Of a stretch of DNA of 64,000 nt, positions 1 to 10,974 are shown in pieces. Position numbers and translations under genes: made by a program. The stretch comes from Rana temporaria (Eukaryota; Chordata; Amphibia; Anura; Ranidae): assembly GCF_905171775.1 (NCBI RefSeq), contig NC_053494.1, positions 192,395,544-192,459,543 on the forward strand, given 5' to 3'. The notes under the pieces are model-generated. The model searched no databases, was not told where the DNA came from, and saw nothing but the letters and a program-made list of their open reading frames with translations. Every line of letters starts with the position of its first letter. The stretch's first letter is position 1.

Positions 1-332
1 TCCCCAGCGCCATCTTGCCTGGCGGGGACGGCTTCTGGGCCTGTGAGGATCTGGTCTGCCGGGCGCTCTGTGAGGGCTTACGCTGGTGGTACTTGTTCCC
101 AGCTGTCCTCCGCTGCATTCTCCGTGGAGTGATGCGGTAGAAAGACCGATCCGCTCGCTCTGGTTGCTAATTAAAACGCTGTTTAGGGCCGGAGGTGTGC
201 GGAGCTTCTCAGAACATGTCTGATGTCGGCGCCGCGCGCATGCGCACTTAAGTCACGATTTTTTTAAATACAGTGCTCGTATTGTGAACCGCTCGTTAAC
301 CGCATTACTCGCAATCCGAGGTTCCACTGTAT
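1..332. repeat. GC-rich stretch ending in a possible pogo/Tigger-like terminus
   Basis: The first 330 bases hold no gene. The right edge (about 271-332) reads like the end of a pogo/Tigger-type DNA transposon: a CAGTG start, then repeated CGCTCGT/CGCAATCCGAGG text ending in GGTTCCACTGTA. The partner end lies outside the window or is lost. The family is inferred from the wording of the terminus only. Confidence 0.3.
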
Positions 333-470
333 ATAGTCCCTTATCATCCACTCCAAGAGCTTGCATACTATTAATATTAAGCTAACTGGTCTGTAGATTC
401 CCAGGGATGTATTTTGGCCCATTTTAAATATTGGTGCTACATTGGCTTTTCTCCAATCCGCTGGTACCAT
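327..470 (-). pseudogene. LINE reverse transcriptase fragment (CR1/L2 type)
   Basis: The minus strand encodes about 48 residues that match the start of a non-LTR retrotransposon reverse transcriptase. The segment reads PADWRKANVAPIFK, a glycine/tyrosine turn, then the YRPVSL motif and KLLEWMIRDYI. In intact CR1/L2-like elements this block opens the RT domain and the usual motif is NYRPVSL; here N is replaced by I. There is no catalytic FADD box and no ORF1 or endonuclease nearby, so this is a small dead remnant of an element several kilobases long. The frame is lost before 327. I am confident of a non-LTR RT and less sure of the clade. Confidence 0.75.
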
Positions 471-697
471 TAATTTTATTTTATTTTTTTCAAGCTTTGT
501 ATCCTTTTATGTTCACCTGCCAGTAGCACAATTCCCGTACTAGGGTGACAACACTCCCTCATCGTATCAGGCCAATAGAAACAGAACAGGAATGAAGAAA
601 CCTCCCTCACTCCTCTTCTCCACAACATAGATGGGAGGGCTTCTGTAGTCCTCACCCAGAGATAAATGAGAACAATGTAACTGACAAGAGAATGTAA

Positions 698-978
698 GGC
701 CTCGTACACACGACAGAGTTTCTCGGCAGAATTCACCGAGAAACTCGGTCAAAACCCGGATTCTGCCGAGAAACTCTGTCGTCTGTACAGTTTTGGCTCG
801 ATGGAGCCGCCGAGGAACTCGACGAGAAAATAGAGAACATGTTCTCTATTTTCTCGTTGTCCTCGTTGTTCTATGGGAGAAGGCGGCCCGCCGAGCTCCT
901 CGGTGGCTTCATCCCAAAACTCGACGAGGAACTCGACGTGCCAAGCACGTCGAGTTCCTCTGTCGTGTGTACGGGGCC
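698..978. mobile_element. GTACACACG-family MITE
   Basis: Ends are GGCCTCGTACACACGAC on the left and its near reverse complement GTCGTGTGTACGGGGCC on the right. The flanks are TAA (695-697) and TCA (979-981), a 3-bp duplication of TWA type with one change. The interior has serial inverted repeats of CTCGACGAG/TTTCTCGG type and no transposase. It would need a transposase supplied elsewhere; 3-bp TWA duplications point to the PIF/Harbinger superfamily. Confidence 0.85.
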
Positions 979-1157
979 TCAGGCTAATAGTTGCAGGAAA
1001 GAAAACCACTCGATTTCCCCATCAGCATGGTCGGCGTTGATCAGGTTATGGTGAGGTACCAAAAAGGCCTTCCACTAAATTAATACGAAGCACAGTAGAG
1101 AATTCTTAAAACAGATTGAAGGAAATTTACTAAGAATGTAGCAGACAGAATCTGAAG

Positions 1158-1767
1158 TCCTGGAGTCCAGCGCCATCCGCAGCGATCGCTCGTTACTCTG
1201 CTGCCCCCCTGCCATCCTCGATGAGGGAACCAGGAAGCTGTTCAAGGCAACCAATCAGCTTTTAGCATTCATTTTCGAAAATCTTTAACTAAACATATGG
1301 TAATTTTCATATAGTTACATTGATTCAGCTTGGACCAATGTAATTATGTATATACCATACCTGTGGGATCCCCACAGAAGATGGAAATCAGTGTAGTAGG
1401 CAACACTACTCCAGTGATCTCCATTGGCTTTCAGGTTCTGTGTGACTGCCCTGCTGCTTTCCAAACACAGGAGATCAGACGCTTGGCACAGGTGCCAGTA
1501 AGAGAACACTTTGCATCTTTTCAGTGAATGCAAAGTGTTTTCTGATTGGACAAGGTGGAGTGGTGGGGTGGTAGCAACACAATCAAAGTGTTCTCTGAAT
1601 TGTGGGCGTGTCAAGCAGGTGACCTCCTGTGTTCAGTAAGCAGTAGGAAAGCCGATCATCACGGGACCTGGAAGCTAGTGGAGATCACTGTAATAGCGGT
1701 GCCTACTACAGGGATCTCCAGGTTCCATGGGGCCCCACAGGAATGGCACATACATACAATGTAATGC
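1158..1767. repeat. Old interspersed repeat, partly shared with 32.6 kb
   Basis: The opening about 90 bases (GTCCTGGAGTCCAGCGCC onward) are repeated at 1777-1875. The part around 1310-1760 shares text with 32640-32750 (GAGATCACTGTAGTAG, CCATGGGGATCCCACA, TTACATTGGTCCAA). No terminal repeats are clear and no coding potential is visible. I take it as diverged repeat DNA. Confidence 0.4.
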
Positions 1768-2163
1768 AAAAAAAAGTCCTGGAGTCCAGCGCCATCCGCA
1801 GCAGAGGACGAGCGATCGCTCGTCACTCTGCTGCCCCCCCCCCGTCATCCTCAGTGAGGGAACCAGGAAGTGAGGCGCTCCGGCTTCACTGCCTGGTTCC
1901 CTACTGCGCATGCGCGAGTCGCGCTGCACCTGCTGACTGGCTCCCGCTGTGCTCTGGGAGCCGAGTGTTCCCAGAACACAACGGGGGGGGGGGGGCGGGA
2001 GGTGACGTCCTGCCCGCAGACTGTGGCCGGAAGTGGGTGCAAATACCTGTCTTTAGACAGCTATCTGCACCCTCCTCCCCCCTGAAAGGTGTCAAATGTG
2101 ACACCGGAGGGGGGAGGGTTCCGATCAGTGGGAGTTCCACTTTAGGGTGGAGCTCCGCTTTAA
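1768..2163. mobile_element. MITE ending GGAGCTCCGCTTTAA
   Basis: The right end GGAGCTCCGCTTTAA is the mirror of the left end TTAAAGCGGAGGTCCGCC seen at 34714. The two copies also share interior text around the E-rich hairpin GAGGGAACCAGGAAGTG and the GAAAGGTGTCAAATGTGACACC hairpin near 2082. A G13 run sits at about 1982-1994. The left end here is replaced by the GTCCTGGAGTCC segment, so the copy is truncated or rearranged. No protein is encoded. Confidence 0.6.
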
Positions 2164-2400
2164 TACATTCTCTGCATTAAGGTAAAAGACCTTCTGAGGG
2201 CAACTCACCCCGCATACCCCCCCCCCCACCCTGTTTACTTGCCTGAGCCCAGTCCTGATCCAGCGCTGTGCAAGAGAGCAGCAGCTCTCTCCTCCTCATA
2301 GGCTCAGAGACAGCAGCAGGAGCCATTGGCTCCTGCTGTTTTCAATCACAGCCAATGAGGAGGGACCGGAGAGTGGGGTCGAGCCATGCTCTGTGTGTCA
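2160..2400. repeat. Interspersed repeat abutting the previous element at TTAA
   Basis: Text beginning TTAATACATTCTCTGCATTAAGG and continuing through a C-run and a CAGCAGGAGCCATTGGCTCC hairpin resembles a repeat common in frog genomes as I recall it. It shares the TTAA at 2160-2163 with the preceding element. The right border is not clear. Confidence 0.45.
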
Positions 2401-2405
2401 AAGGC

Positions 2406-2590
2406 AAAAAGACAGGCAGTTGCTCCAGAGTTTAGTAAATGTGCAGAACCTCTGCTGCCTTCCATTATCTAATCATGTGCAAACAAAAATGCATTTTTTT
2501 TTATTTTCCTTGCATAGGTACTCTTTGCAAAGTGAAGCTTTACCTCATTTACTAAACTCTGGAGCAACTGCACTTTGCAAAGAGCATAGT
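2406..2590. mobile_element. Small MITE with 26-bp perfect inverted repeats
   Basis: Positions 2416-2441 and 2546-2571 are exact reverse complements (core TTGCTCCAGAGTTTAG). They are embedded in TTTGCAAAG-type flanks that also pair. The interior of about 100 bases is AT-rich with CTTTGCAAAG text. There is no coding potential. Perfect arms suggest a fairly young or conserved copy. Confidence 0.75.
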
Positions 2591-3256
2591 CTATTTGTCA
2601 TTAGTCAATTAACCCCAAAGTGTTATAGAACACTAAGCAGATGCTTCCTCATCCCACCAACATCCACACAAAAGTGAATTACCTGTAGCTGTCAGATTTT
2701 AAGTCTCATGCACAATGGGCATTTAGCCTCTGTACATGAGACTCTGGTGTTTTTGTACAAGCAGAAGGCACCAGTGCACAATCCAGCCTCTTGCTGGCAG
2801 CATGTCAAACTCCATGTTGAAGCTTGACTAGGTGGTGCACTAGATGGGTGTTGCCCCCAGGGACAAATGCCCAAAATGCTTACTTCTTCTGGGCACCTGT
2901 CCACTTACTGCCCTAAACAATAGTACCACTTGGTGCATCATTCACTCTCGTCCACTGCAGCAGCTGTCAGTCTCTTACAGGCCACCAGCAGTGGAGCTAG
3001 ATAGTTGGCCTGTACGCTCTGCCCACCTGCAGGAAAATGCTGGAATGCCCAGTGTGCCTTACTCTTTTCGATCTGTGTCTCTCTCTTTCGCACAAGGGAT
3101 TCCATTTTAGGTTGACCACTGTCCCTCCTCTCCCCTGAAGCTAGTGCTGGGAGGTGATCACGTGACTGGACTGGAGCACCTTTAGATTAGGTAAGTATAT
3201 CCATCTTTCCTTTAGAGGGTAGTTAATATAGGACTTAGAATGGGGTGGGAGCATGC
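2591..3256. other. No gene seen; mixed low-information DNA
   Basis: About 660 bases without a supported frame. The phrase CTCATGCACAATGGGCATTTAGCCTC near 2706 recurs in altered form at about 35911, so part is repeat-derived. TAGATTAGGTAAGTATATCC near 3185 resembles a splice donor, but the same phrase type occurs in several frog repeats, so I do not call an exon. Confidence 0.5.
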
Positions 3257-3696
3257 TTTAAAGGGGTTGTATGGGGCTGTTTATTTTTATTTTTGAATTA
3301 CAAATACCTCCAATGTGCAGTTCCACAGAGTGGCCCCGATCTTCCTGTTCTGGGGTTCCTTTGGCGGCTGTCTTGGCTCCTCCCCAAAATAGCTAACCTC
3401 CCAATGGGAAGCTTTCTCCCAAGGGGGTTAGCTTGCGGGTGCGCTCCCTGTCATACATGCTGCATCCATAGACACAGAGTGTATGACTCGGTCCCGCCCC
3501 CCGGAGGCTGCTTCATTAGATGTGATTGACAGCAGCATGAGCCAATGGTTGCACTGCTATCAATCAATCCAATCTATCCAATCAACGGCCAGACTCTGTG
3601 GAAAAAAAAGGACACCGGGGGACGCGCACAGCAGGTGAACAAGCTCAGGTAAGTAAACGGGAGATCGTCATTGCCAAACCTTTACAACCCGTTTAA
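3257..3696. mobile_element. MITE with TTTAAAGGGGTTGT / ACAACCCGTTTAA ends
   Basis: The ends at 3257-3270 and 3684-3696 are imperfect reverse complements with TTTAA at the tips. The interior is GC-richer and includes GATTGACAGCAGCATGAGCCAATGG text typical of this class as I recall it. No open frame is supported. Tips containing TTAA suggest a TTAA-targeting class, but the duplication cannot be separated from the inverted repeat. Confidence 0.6.
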
Positions 3697-4688
3697 GCTT
3701 AGCCAGGTTTTGACCAGACTTCCACTTTAAGTGGAAAAAAAGGCCTAGTTTCACTGGAGTGTTCCTTTAATTTGTTGATTGAAGACATAATGGCAAATAA
3801 GACTGAGTTAAATTGATTGATACTTTAATAAGAGACCGACTTTAATGATGGCAAATTGTAATGCAATCTACTCCAAATTCTGAAATCTAGTTTGTTAAAT
3901 GTGTTCAATGAATCTCTTCACTCCTTTAAAAAAATAAAGAAAAGCATTACAATAAAAACACGACAATTGTTGTAAAATGATAGACAATTAATACGGAGGG
4001 CGTAAAGGCGAATTTCTTGATGGATTTTCCTCCGCAGCCATTTCAGTTACAGTTAACAGGAGACTTATCATATTATGGCTAACTAGTTTGTCTAAGCACC
4101 AGCTTTCCAATTCTGTGATGTGGGGATTAATTAACTTTATTTCCTTTTTAAATTAAGTTTTATGCTGATGAACAATGCAATTCCTTCAAAATGACTTAAC
4201 AATCCTAGCTTTTTTTTTTTTCTTTCGTAATTTTACAATTAATAGTTTACCCTTATGTAATTTACGGCAGCATTATCTGTGTAAACATTAAAATCACTGA
4301 AGCTTAAATTTGAATATATTTACAGTTGATTATATAGAAAACTACAACTTCACATACATATATATCATAAAAAAATAAAAATAAATGACAATTGGGTTAT
4401 ATGACAGATAACAACAAATCCAATCTTGGCAATTTTGTTTGTAATGCAGCAAAACATATTTTTTTTTTGTTACTTGTTTGATAGTCATAAACTCATTCCT
4501 CTAACATTCTAGTATTTGGGGCCATTCAGTAGCTGCACATTCTGTCTGGTTGTTGTCTGGTGACATTATGGTGACTATCTTTTGTATTGCAAGATATGGA
4601 TGTATAGTGCTAGGTCCTGCTTCAAAGTAAGAAAATGAACAAGGAGTAGCTGCCAAGGAGGACTGGGGAATGGGGAATACTAGAGGGC
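3697..4688. other. Unique AT-rich DNA; candidate conserved non-coding element at about 3775-4345
   Basis: This stretch has no inverted-repeat ends, no microsatellite and no repeated phrase elsewhere in the window. It contains several homeodomain-type cores (GACAATTAATACG near 3983, GGATTAATTAAC near 4126, ACAATTAATAG near 4237). Irregular but non-degenerate AT-rich text like this is typical of vertebrate enhancers. No frame over 60 codons is present. Conservation cannot be tested here. Confidence 0.35.
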
Positions 4689-5396
4689 TGCCATTCTCAA
4701 CCAGGGTTCTGTGGAACCCTCAGGTTTCTGAAGAGGTTGCTATGGGATCCTTGAGCTGTAGCTAATGGGCCTCCCATTTATTGGTGCTTTCATAGTTCCA
4801 TGTCCATTGCTATTTGGAAGAACCAGCAAGCAGTGGTCGTTTTACTGTCTGTAAGGGTGAAATTTTGACCACCATTGTAATGAGAGAATTTTTCTCACCA
4901 AAAAAAGGGACATTCTTCCAAATTACGTGTAAAGAAACCTGCGCTGGGATATCTGAGGTTAAGAGGCTGCTGCCTTCCTGAAAAACTGTCCTCTAGGGGG
5001 CAGAGAGAGTATAATATGTAAAGGATTAGGAATGGTGGCGCTGCCTCAGCGTGTTGCTACACTTTAAAGTCCCGGTGTGGGTCTACCTAAGCCAAAGTGG
5101 TGAAAGTGTACTCCACTTATTGGCTGAACCGGCTAGGTCTATAATGGTAGGGGTCCCGCAGGGTCAGATGACTGAAGGGACATGAGCTATGTGACCTACA
5201 GCTACACCTAGAGCCCTGGAGAAAGGGAGTGAACCCTACAGCTGTGCTCCAATGGTGAGCTGGTGGTCAGTGAGATGTATGGGCTACTATACCTCTTCCA
5301 AATTACCTACAATAAATCCATTTTAGCAGAGGTTCCGAGACCTGGACATTTTTTTAAAGGGTTCCTCTTCGGTCAAAAGTTTGAAAAAGGCTGCTA
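4689..5396. mobile_element. Old element starting TTCTCAACCAGGGTTC, interrupted
   Basis: The left end (TCTCAACCAGGGTTCTGTGGAACCCT, a short hairpin) and the right end (AAGGGTTCCTC...TTTGAAAAAGGCTGC) belong together as arms of a hAT-like non-autonomous element known to me from frogs. The body is split by the insert at 4927-5293. No protein is encoded. Superfamily assignment is tentative because no 8-bp duplication could be fixed. Confidence 0.5.
4927..5293. mobile_element. 367-bp retroposed insert with 13-bp target duplication
   Basis: The 13-mer TCTTCCAAATTAC occurs directly before the insert (4914-4926) and directly after it (5294-5306). Exact duplications of this length are produced by target-primed reverse transcription, so the insert is probably a SINE or truncated LINE. 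No poly-A tail, tRNA-like B box or RT motif is evident. The family is unknown. Confidence 0.7.
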
Positions 5397-5600
5397 TAGA
5401 GTGTTACTTGAGTGAAGGCTTTGGGTAGGCTGGGACTGATGACATCACTTTCCAAGATGGCAGTGCCCAGCAGAAATTTCAGGGATTTGGATGTCTACAC
5501 AAGGGAGGCTGTTACAGGTAATTGGCATAAATAAAAATATGTTAACTGCATAAATAACCTTATGGGAAGATTATTATTGAACTGAATGAACAGGGTCTCT

Positions 5601-6574
<974 letters not shown>

Positions 6575-7243
6575 GGGCCAGATTCACAAAAGAGATACGA
6601 CTATGCGGCTGATTCATAGAATCAGTTACGCATAGATAGCCCTAAGATCCGACAGGTGTAATTGACTTACACCGTCGGATCTTAGGATGCAATTCTAGGC
6701 CGGCCGCTAGGTGGCGATTCCATTGCGGTCGGCGTAGAATATGCAAATGACTAGTTATGGCGATCCACAAAGATACGCGCGTTCGTCGCAATCTCTTAGG
6801 TTGTCGCTAGTCGGTTTTTCCCGTCGCAAAGTTAGGCCTGCTTTTTCATGGCTTATCTATAGAACAGCCATGTTAAAGTATGGCCGTCGTTCCCGCGTCG
6901 AATTTCAATTTTTTTTTTTTTTTTGCGTAAGACGTCCGTGAATACGAAATGACGTAACGCACGTCGCTGTTCAAAAAAACCGCCGGGGCGCCGTATTTTC
7001 GCGCAAAGCACGTCGGGATTTTTTTTTACACGGAGCATGCGCGGGAACGCGCCTAATTTAAATGGTGCCCGCCCCATTTGAATTAGGCGGGCTTGCGCCA
7101 AGCGGATTTACGTTACACCGCCGCAAGTTTACAGGTAAGAGCTTTGTGAATCAGGCACTTACGCTGTAAACCTGCGGCGGTGTAACGTAAATGGGATATG
7201 TTACGCCGCCGCAGCGTAACGTATTTCTACCAGAATCTGGCCC
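6575..7243 (+). mobile_element. GATTCACA-family element
   Basis: Ends are GGGCCAGATTCACA and AGAATCTGGCCC. The body is a chain of inverted repeats: GATTCATAGAATC, CTAAGATCCGACAGG with CCGTCGGATCTTAG, and TAAACCTGCGGCGGTGTAACG with CGTTACACCGCCGCAAG. A poly-T run near 6908 lies in the middle. No transposase is encoded. Copies at 32752 and 50800 run in the same direction; those at 18755, 31373 and 63037 run reversed. Confidence 0.8.
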
Positions 7244-7813
7244 AATATATTTATGTGCTTTTTATTTTACTAAACCCTAGGATTTTGAAAGTTATTCCTT
7301 GGACCATTTTTTACTTTGTGTTCAGAAGCTTGGACAAGCCTGAGGTTCCTATGAATCAATGACATGTGGATAATGTTTTGGTTTCCCTAGGGTCAATAGT
7401 GTGTTTTTCATTTGAAATTCTAGGTCTTGTTTCCCCATGAGAACATTCAAACTAAGGGCAATTTAGAAAGAAGCCAGGGAACCAGTTTAATTTGAGGGCA
7501 AAAGGGAAGGACCTGCATCCTACACTATTGAAGTAGTGGGCACTTAGGCCTTTTCACCATGGGTGCTAAAGGACCTTGTCTCAATCCTGCACAAAAGTAT
7601 TTATGTTTGGATGTAGCAAGCTAAGACCACCCTGTACACATTAAACATCGTTATAAGATCAGCAAGGTAGGCACTGCTGAGTCCATGTACATTCACGCAC
7701 ACAGGTGTGAGACGCCAGCATACCATAGCACTTTAATCCTTATTCTTGTTCATTAGTAAATCAGCCCCACTAGTAGAACATTCTAATAGCAATGCATTCT
7801 GGCACGGCAAGAC
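7244..7813. other. Unique DNA without a gene
   Basis: About 570 bases with no terminal repeats, no tandem structure and no supported frame. Confidence 0.5.
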
Positions 7814-7816
7814 TAT

Positions 7817-8314
7817 TGCCACGTACACACGCTCGGTTTTTCTGACAACAAATATTCGATGGGAGCTTGTTGTTGGAAATTCCGACCGTGTGTAGGCCCC
7901 ATCGGACATTTTCTGTTGGAATTTCCCACAACAAAAATTTGAGAGCTGGTTCTCAAATTTTTCAACAACAAAATCCGTTCTCATAAATTCTGCACAAAAT
8001 TCCATGCATGCTCTGAATCAAGCACGAGACGGAAGCACTCGGTCTGGTATAACTAGCGTTACGCTGTAATGGATTGAAAAGCATGAGGCTGAAATGCGCG
8101 AATCGTCTCTCACCAAACTTCTACTAACACGACTGGTATTGAACTTCCCTTTAATAGTGCTGTCGTACGTCTTGTGCGTCACTGCGTTCTTGGCGTTCGG
8201 AATTTCTGACAACATTTGTGTGACCGTGTGTATGCAAGACAAGTTTGAACCAACATCCGTCGGAAAAAAATCTATGGTTTTGTATTTGGAATGTCCGATC
8301 GTCTGTACGCGACA
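7817..8314. mobile_element. GTACACACG-family MITE, TCTGACAACA subtype
   Basis: Ends are TGCCACGTACACACG and CGTCTGTACGCGACA. TAT flanks both sides (7814-7816 and 8315-8317), a clean 3-bp duplication. Interior blocks GGAATTTCTGACAACA and GAGAGCTGGTTCTCAAA recur in the copy at 30689. No coding region. Confidence 0.85.
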
Positions 8315-8690
8315 TATGGACCTAACCAATACCGATGCAAGGCGGCACTTTCTAAATCTAAAGATAGCAGAATAAGAATTTTTTTTAAATCATACTTACA
8401 TGCTGTTGGAGGCAATATAGGGCCTCTATTTTATGCAATGTTAATGTTTAACTCTACAGATCACCAAACAAAAGAAAAGAGAGATGATTCCTTGGCTCTG
8501 GAACTATAAAAAGCCATCTAACTTCTTTCAAAATCATATGTACCTTTCCCTCTGCAGTTCTCTTGCTAAATTTACCCATAAAGGTCCAGAGTTTGACAGA
8601 CAAGGGAAACAAGGAAAATGTTATCGCAATTTGTAAATGTTGAGGTTTGGTTAAGCCTCCTATAACCCTGGATAATGACCTAAGAGTGCC
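8315..8690. other. No gene seen
   Basis: About 375 bases between two MITEs. No terminal repeats or frames are supported. Confidence 0.5.
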
Positions 8691-8976
8691 TAAGGGCTCA
8701 GTCACATTTAAGCCTTGAACTACGGTGCACTCATGTTAACACGCATTATGATATGTGCTCACGTGCATTGCGTTGAGGCAGCCTATTTACTATAAATGGG
8801 CTGCAAATGGATGGAAAAAATAAGTGTACATCCCTTTTTTTAACAGCAGAACACACCACACTGCACGGCATATGCATTTTGGCATTGTGCAATATGTTGG
8901 GGGGACAATCACAACCAGTAGCACCTCAATGCAAGGTGGTGCATTGACACAATGCACACGTGTCAATGGGCCCTTA
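8691..8976. mobile_element. MITE with TAAGGGCTCAGTCACA / TGTCAATGGGCCCTTA ends
   Basis: The two ends form an imperfect inverted repeat of about 16 bases. The interior is rich in GTGCATTG/CAATGCAC repeats that can fold. There is no open frame. TAA/TTA at the tips fits the same 3-bp target preference as the GTACACACG family. Confidence 0.6.
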
Positions 8977-10119
8977 TGGTTTATACAGCTCTGACTTGTT
9001 ACTGACTGCTTTCCAGAAGTAGCTTACTATGCTTGTACTGACTACAGGTAGACCTAAATCACTATGCTGCCTACACACACTGTACATAATATAAAACATC
9101 CTTTTGAGCTAGAGCACCAGTACAGTGCGCACCAGATTTTGCACTCTCCAATTTTAGTAAATCAGCCACAGTATACCCTGCCCACAGCCTCCTTACTTTA
9201 AAATTAAGGACCATAAGCATATTGATGAGGTCCTCGATGTGCCATTTTTTCCTGCAAGTGTGTTCACAGTGTTAGACTGAGAGCACCACAAAATGCAATC
9301 AGCCAGATGCACTGAGGCAGTTGACCCTTCTTCCTTTAGTGTGGGTTCTGCTGGGTAGAAAGAACAGAAAGCTATAATAAAGACAGATTTGAAGAACTTA
9401 TACTACCTGTATAAAACAAAAAAAGTAAATTCAGTATGTTTTAAAGCCCATCTCTAGGTGAAATAGTAGGGCTGCTAAAGGATGCTTGCAACCACCTAAA
9501 CAGTTCATTGGAAGATATCTCTTCCAAGAAATGCCAACTTTTCTATTTTCCCCTCAGAAAAGGAACAAAGGTGTTAACTATGCTGCTGTTTCACTGAAAG
9601 GGAATGGCAGTGTCAGCATGGGGTACTTTTGGCAGCCTAACTTTGGCCAAATCACATAGAGGATTGTGGTGGATCCTGGAGAGTTGGAGGAGGAGCAAAT
9701 GACTTACCTCCTGCCGTTCTTACACATCTGCAGGTCTTCAAAGCTTGTGTAGTCATTCTTAGGCAGACCTTTCAATGGGAATAATCACTGAATCATTAAA
9801 CCACAAGGACCTGGCACAATCTATTCCGCATCTCAGCCAACTGAACAATGTAGCATCCATTCCATGAACTATTTATTTAATCAATTTTCTCCATAGTTGG
9901 GCAGAAGGCTTCCAAGATCTTGAAACATTTCTGAATTTCATATTGAGAACTTCCAGAGCTCAAAACGAGTTAAGACAGATCTAAACCCTACTACGCCCGT
10001 CCACCACAAATAATGCTCAGATCTGGTGTCTCATTTGCAAATATTACACCAGATTTGGCCACCAAAACTGTCAAAAAAGTAGAGTAAGTTTGTTTTACAA
10101 TTTAGCCAAAGCCCAGGAT
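8977..10119. other. Mostly unique DNA without a confident gene
   Basis: About 1.1 kb lacking tandem or inverted structure. A short phrase near 9130 (CAGATTTTGCACTCTCCA) looks MITE-derived. The only coding hint is the weak minus-strand exon candidate at 9708-9768. Confidence 0.45.
9708..9768 (-). CDS. Weak candidate coding exon
   Basis: On the minus strand the text runs AAAG, then an open 61-base stretch, then GAG|GTAAGTC, a strong splice donor match. The open frame reads LPKNDYTSFEDLQMCKNGR. The acceptor side is poor: the upstream tract is only partly pyrimidine and an in-frame stop lies just beyond it. I do not recognise the peptide. It may be chance. It is listed because unique DNA surrounds it and the donor is near-consensus. 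Confidence 0.12.
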
Positions 10120-10930
10120 TGTTGACTTGAAATTGTATTTTACTGTATCTTCTAAAATAAACCCAGTAGCTATGAAGTTATCGATAACCTCTCTGATTTT
10201 CCCTGCTCTCCCCGAACAGCAATAGACAAAGTCTTACATCACATTACTTCTACATCAGTAAGTTGTGGGAATCCAGATCAGCTCTACGATCCATAATTCA
10301 CATTTATTAATAAGTCCTGGGTGTTCCGAGCGTGAATTTAATTTTGCACGGCTAATGCCAGCCTGTATGAATGGCGGAATTAGCAGCCCCATTGAGGGCC
10401 ATCAGTAAGGACAATTACTATTTGAGTACTTTAGTTGTACCTATAAATATAGCTGAGCACTCAGCTTGCTCCAGTAGTTCCGTTTCATTGCTACCTATTA
10501 GCCAGCGTAATTGTTAGCTAAACATACGAGTCCTCGAATCTGCATTCCATGATTTGAAGAACAATGGTAAAAGATAATACGGTGGCATTGTTTGCTAATG
10601 CATTGATAATGACTAATGTATGATAGCAACGCCTGGGTGAACACCTCGTTGATGAACAGAAGCATATTACTAAGCCAGGAGTTGATAGAAATGTAATTAA
10701 CTTGCACCTCTTTTAGCTAACTTTTCCCGAGCTGCAACTTATAACCGGAGCACCATTCCATATGTCAATAAGTTATCTTACATCTTTACAACAACCAATC
10801 CTATTAATATTCCAAAAAATATTTGTGTGCTGTTCTGGACAGATCTTTCATTGATAATGCCAAAAGTGATTGCTCATTCTTCGAACAATTGCCAAGTGTG
10901 GTTTATTACTAGCAGCTCAAACTTTTTTGT
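10120..10930. other. Candidate conserved non-coding element cluster
   Basis: About 800 bases of unique, repeat-free, AT-leaning sequence with no frame over 70 codons. It holds a 12-bp palindrome GTTATCGATAAC (10177-10188) and clustered homeodomain/TALE-like words: GTAATTGTTAGCTAA near 10509, GCATTGATAATGAC near 10600, TGTAATTAAC near 10692. Nothing in it recurs in the window. This is the most enhancer-like block present. The call is by character only. Confidence 0.4.
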
Positions 10931-10974
10931 ATTGTTTTTTAATGATTGTGGTTGAATTATTTTTAGCTTTCTGA

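Noticed and set aside
3180..3200. GATTAGGTAAGTATATCC as a splice donor
   Set aside because: The same phrase type recurs at about 30638 and 36943 inside repeats, so it is a repeat motif rather than an exon border.
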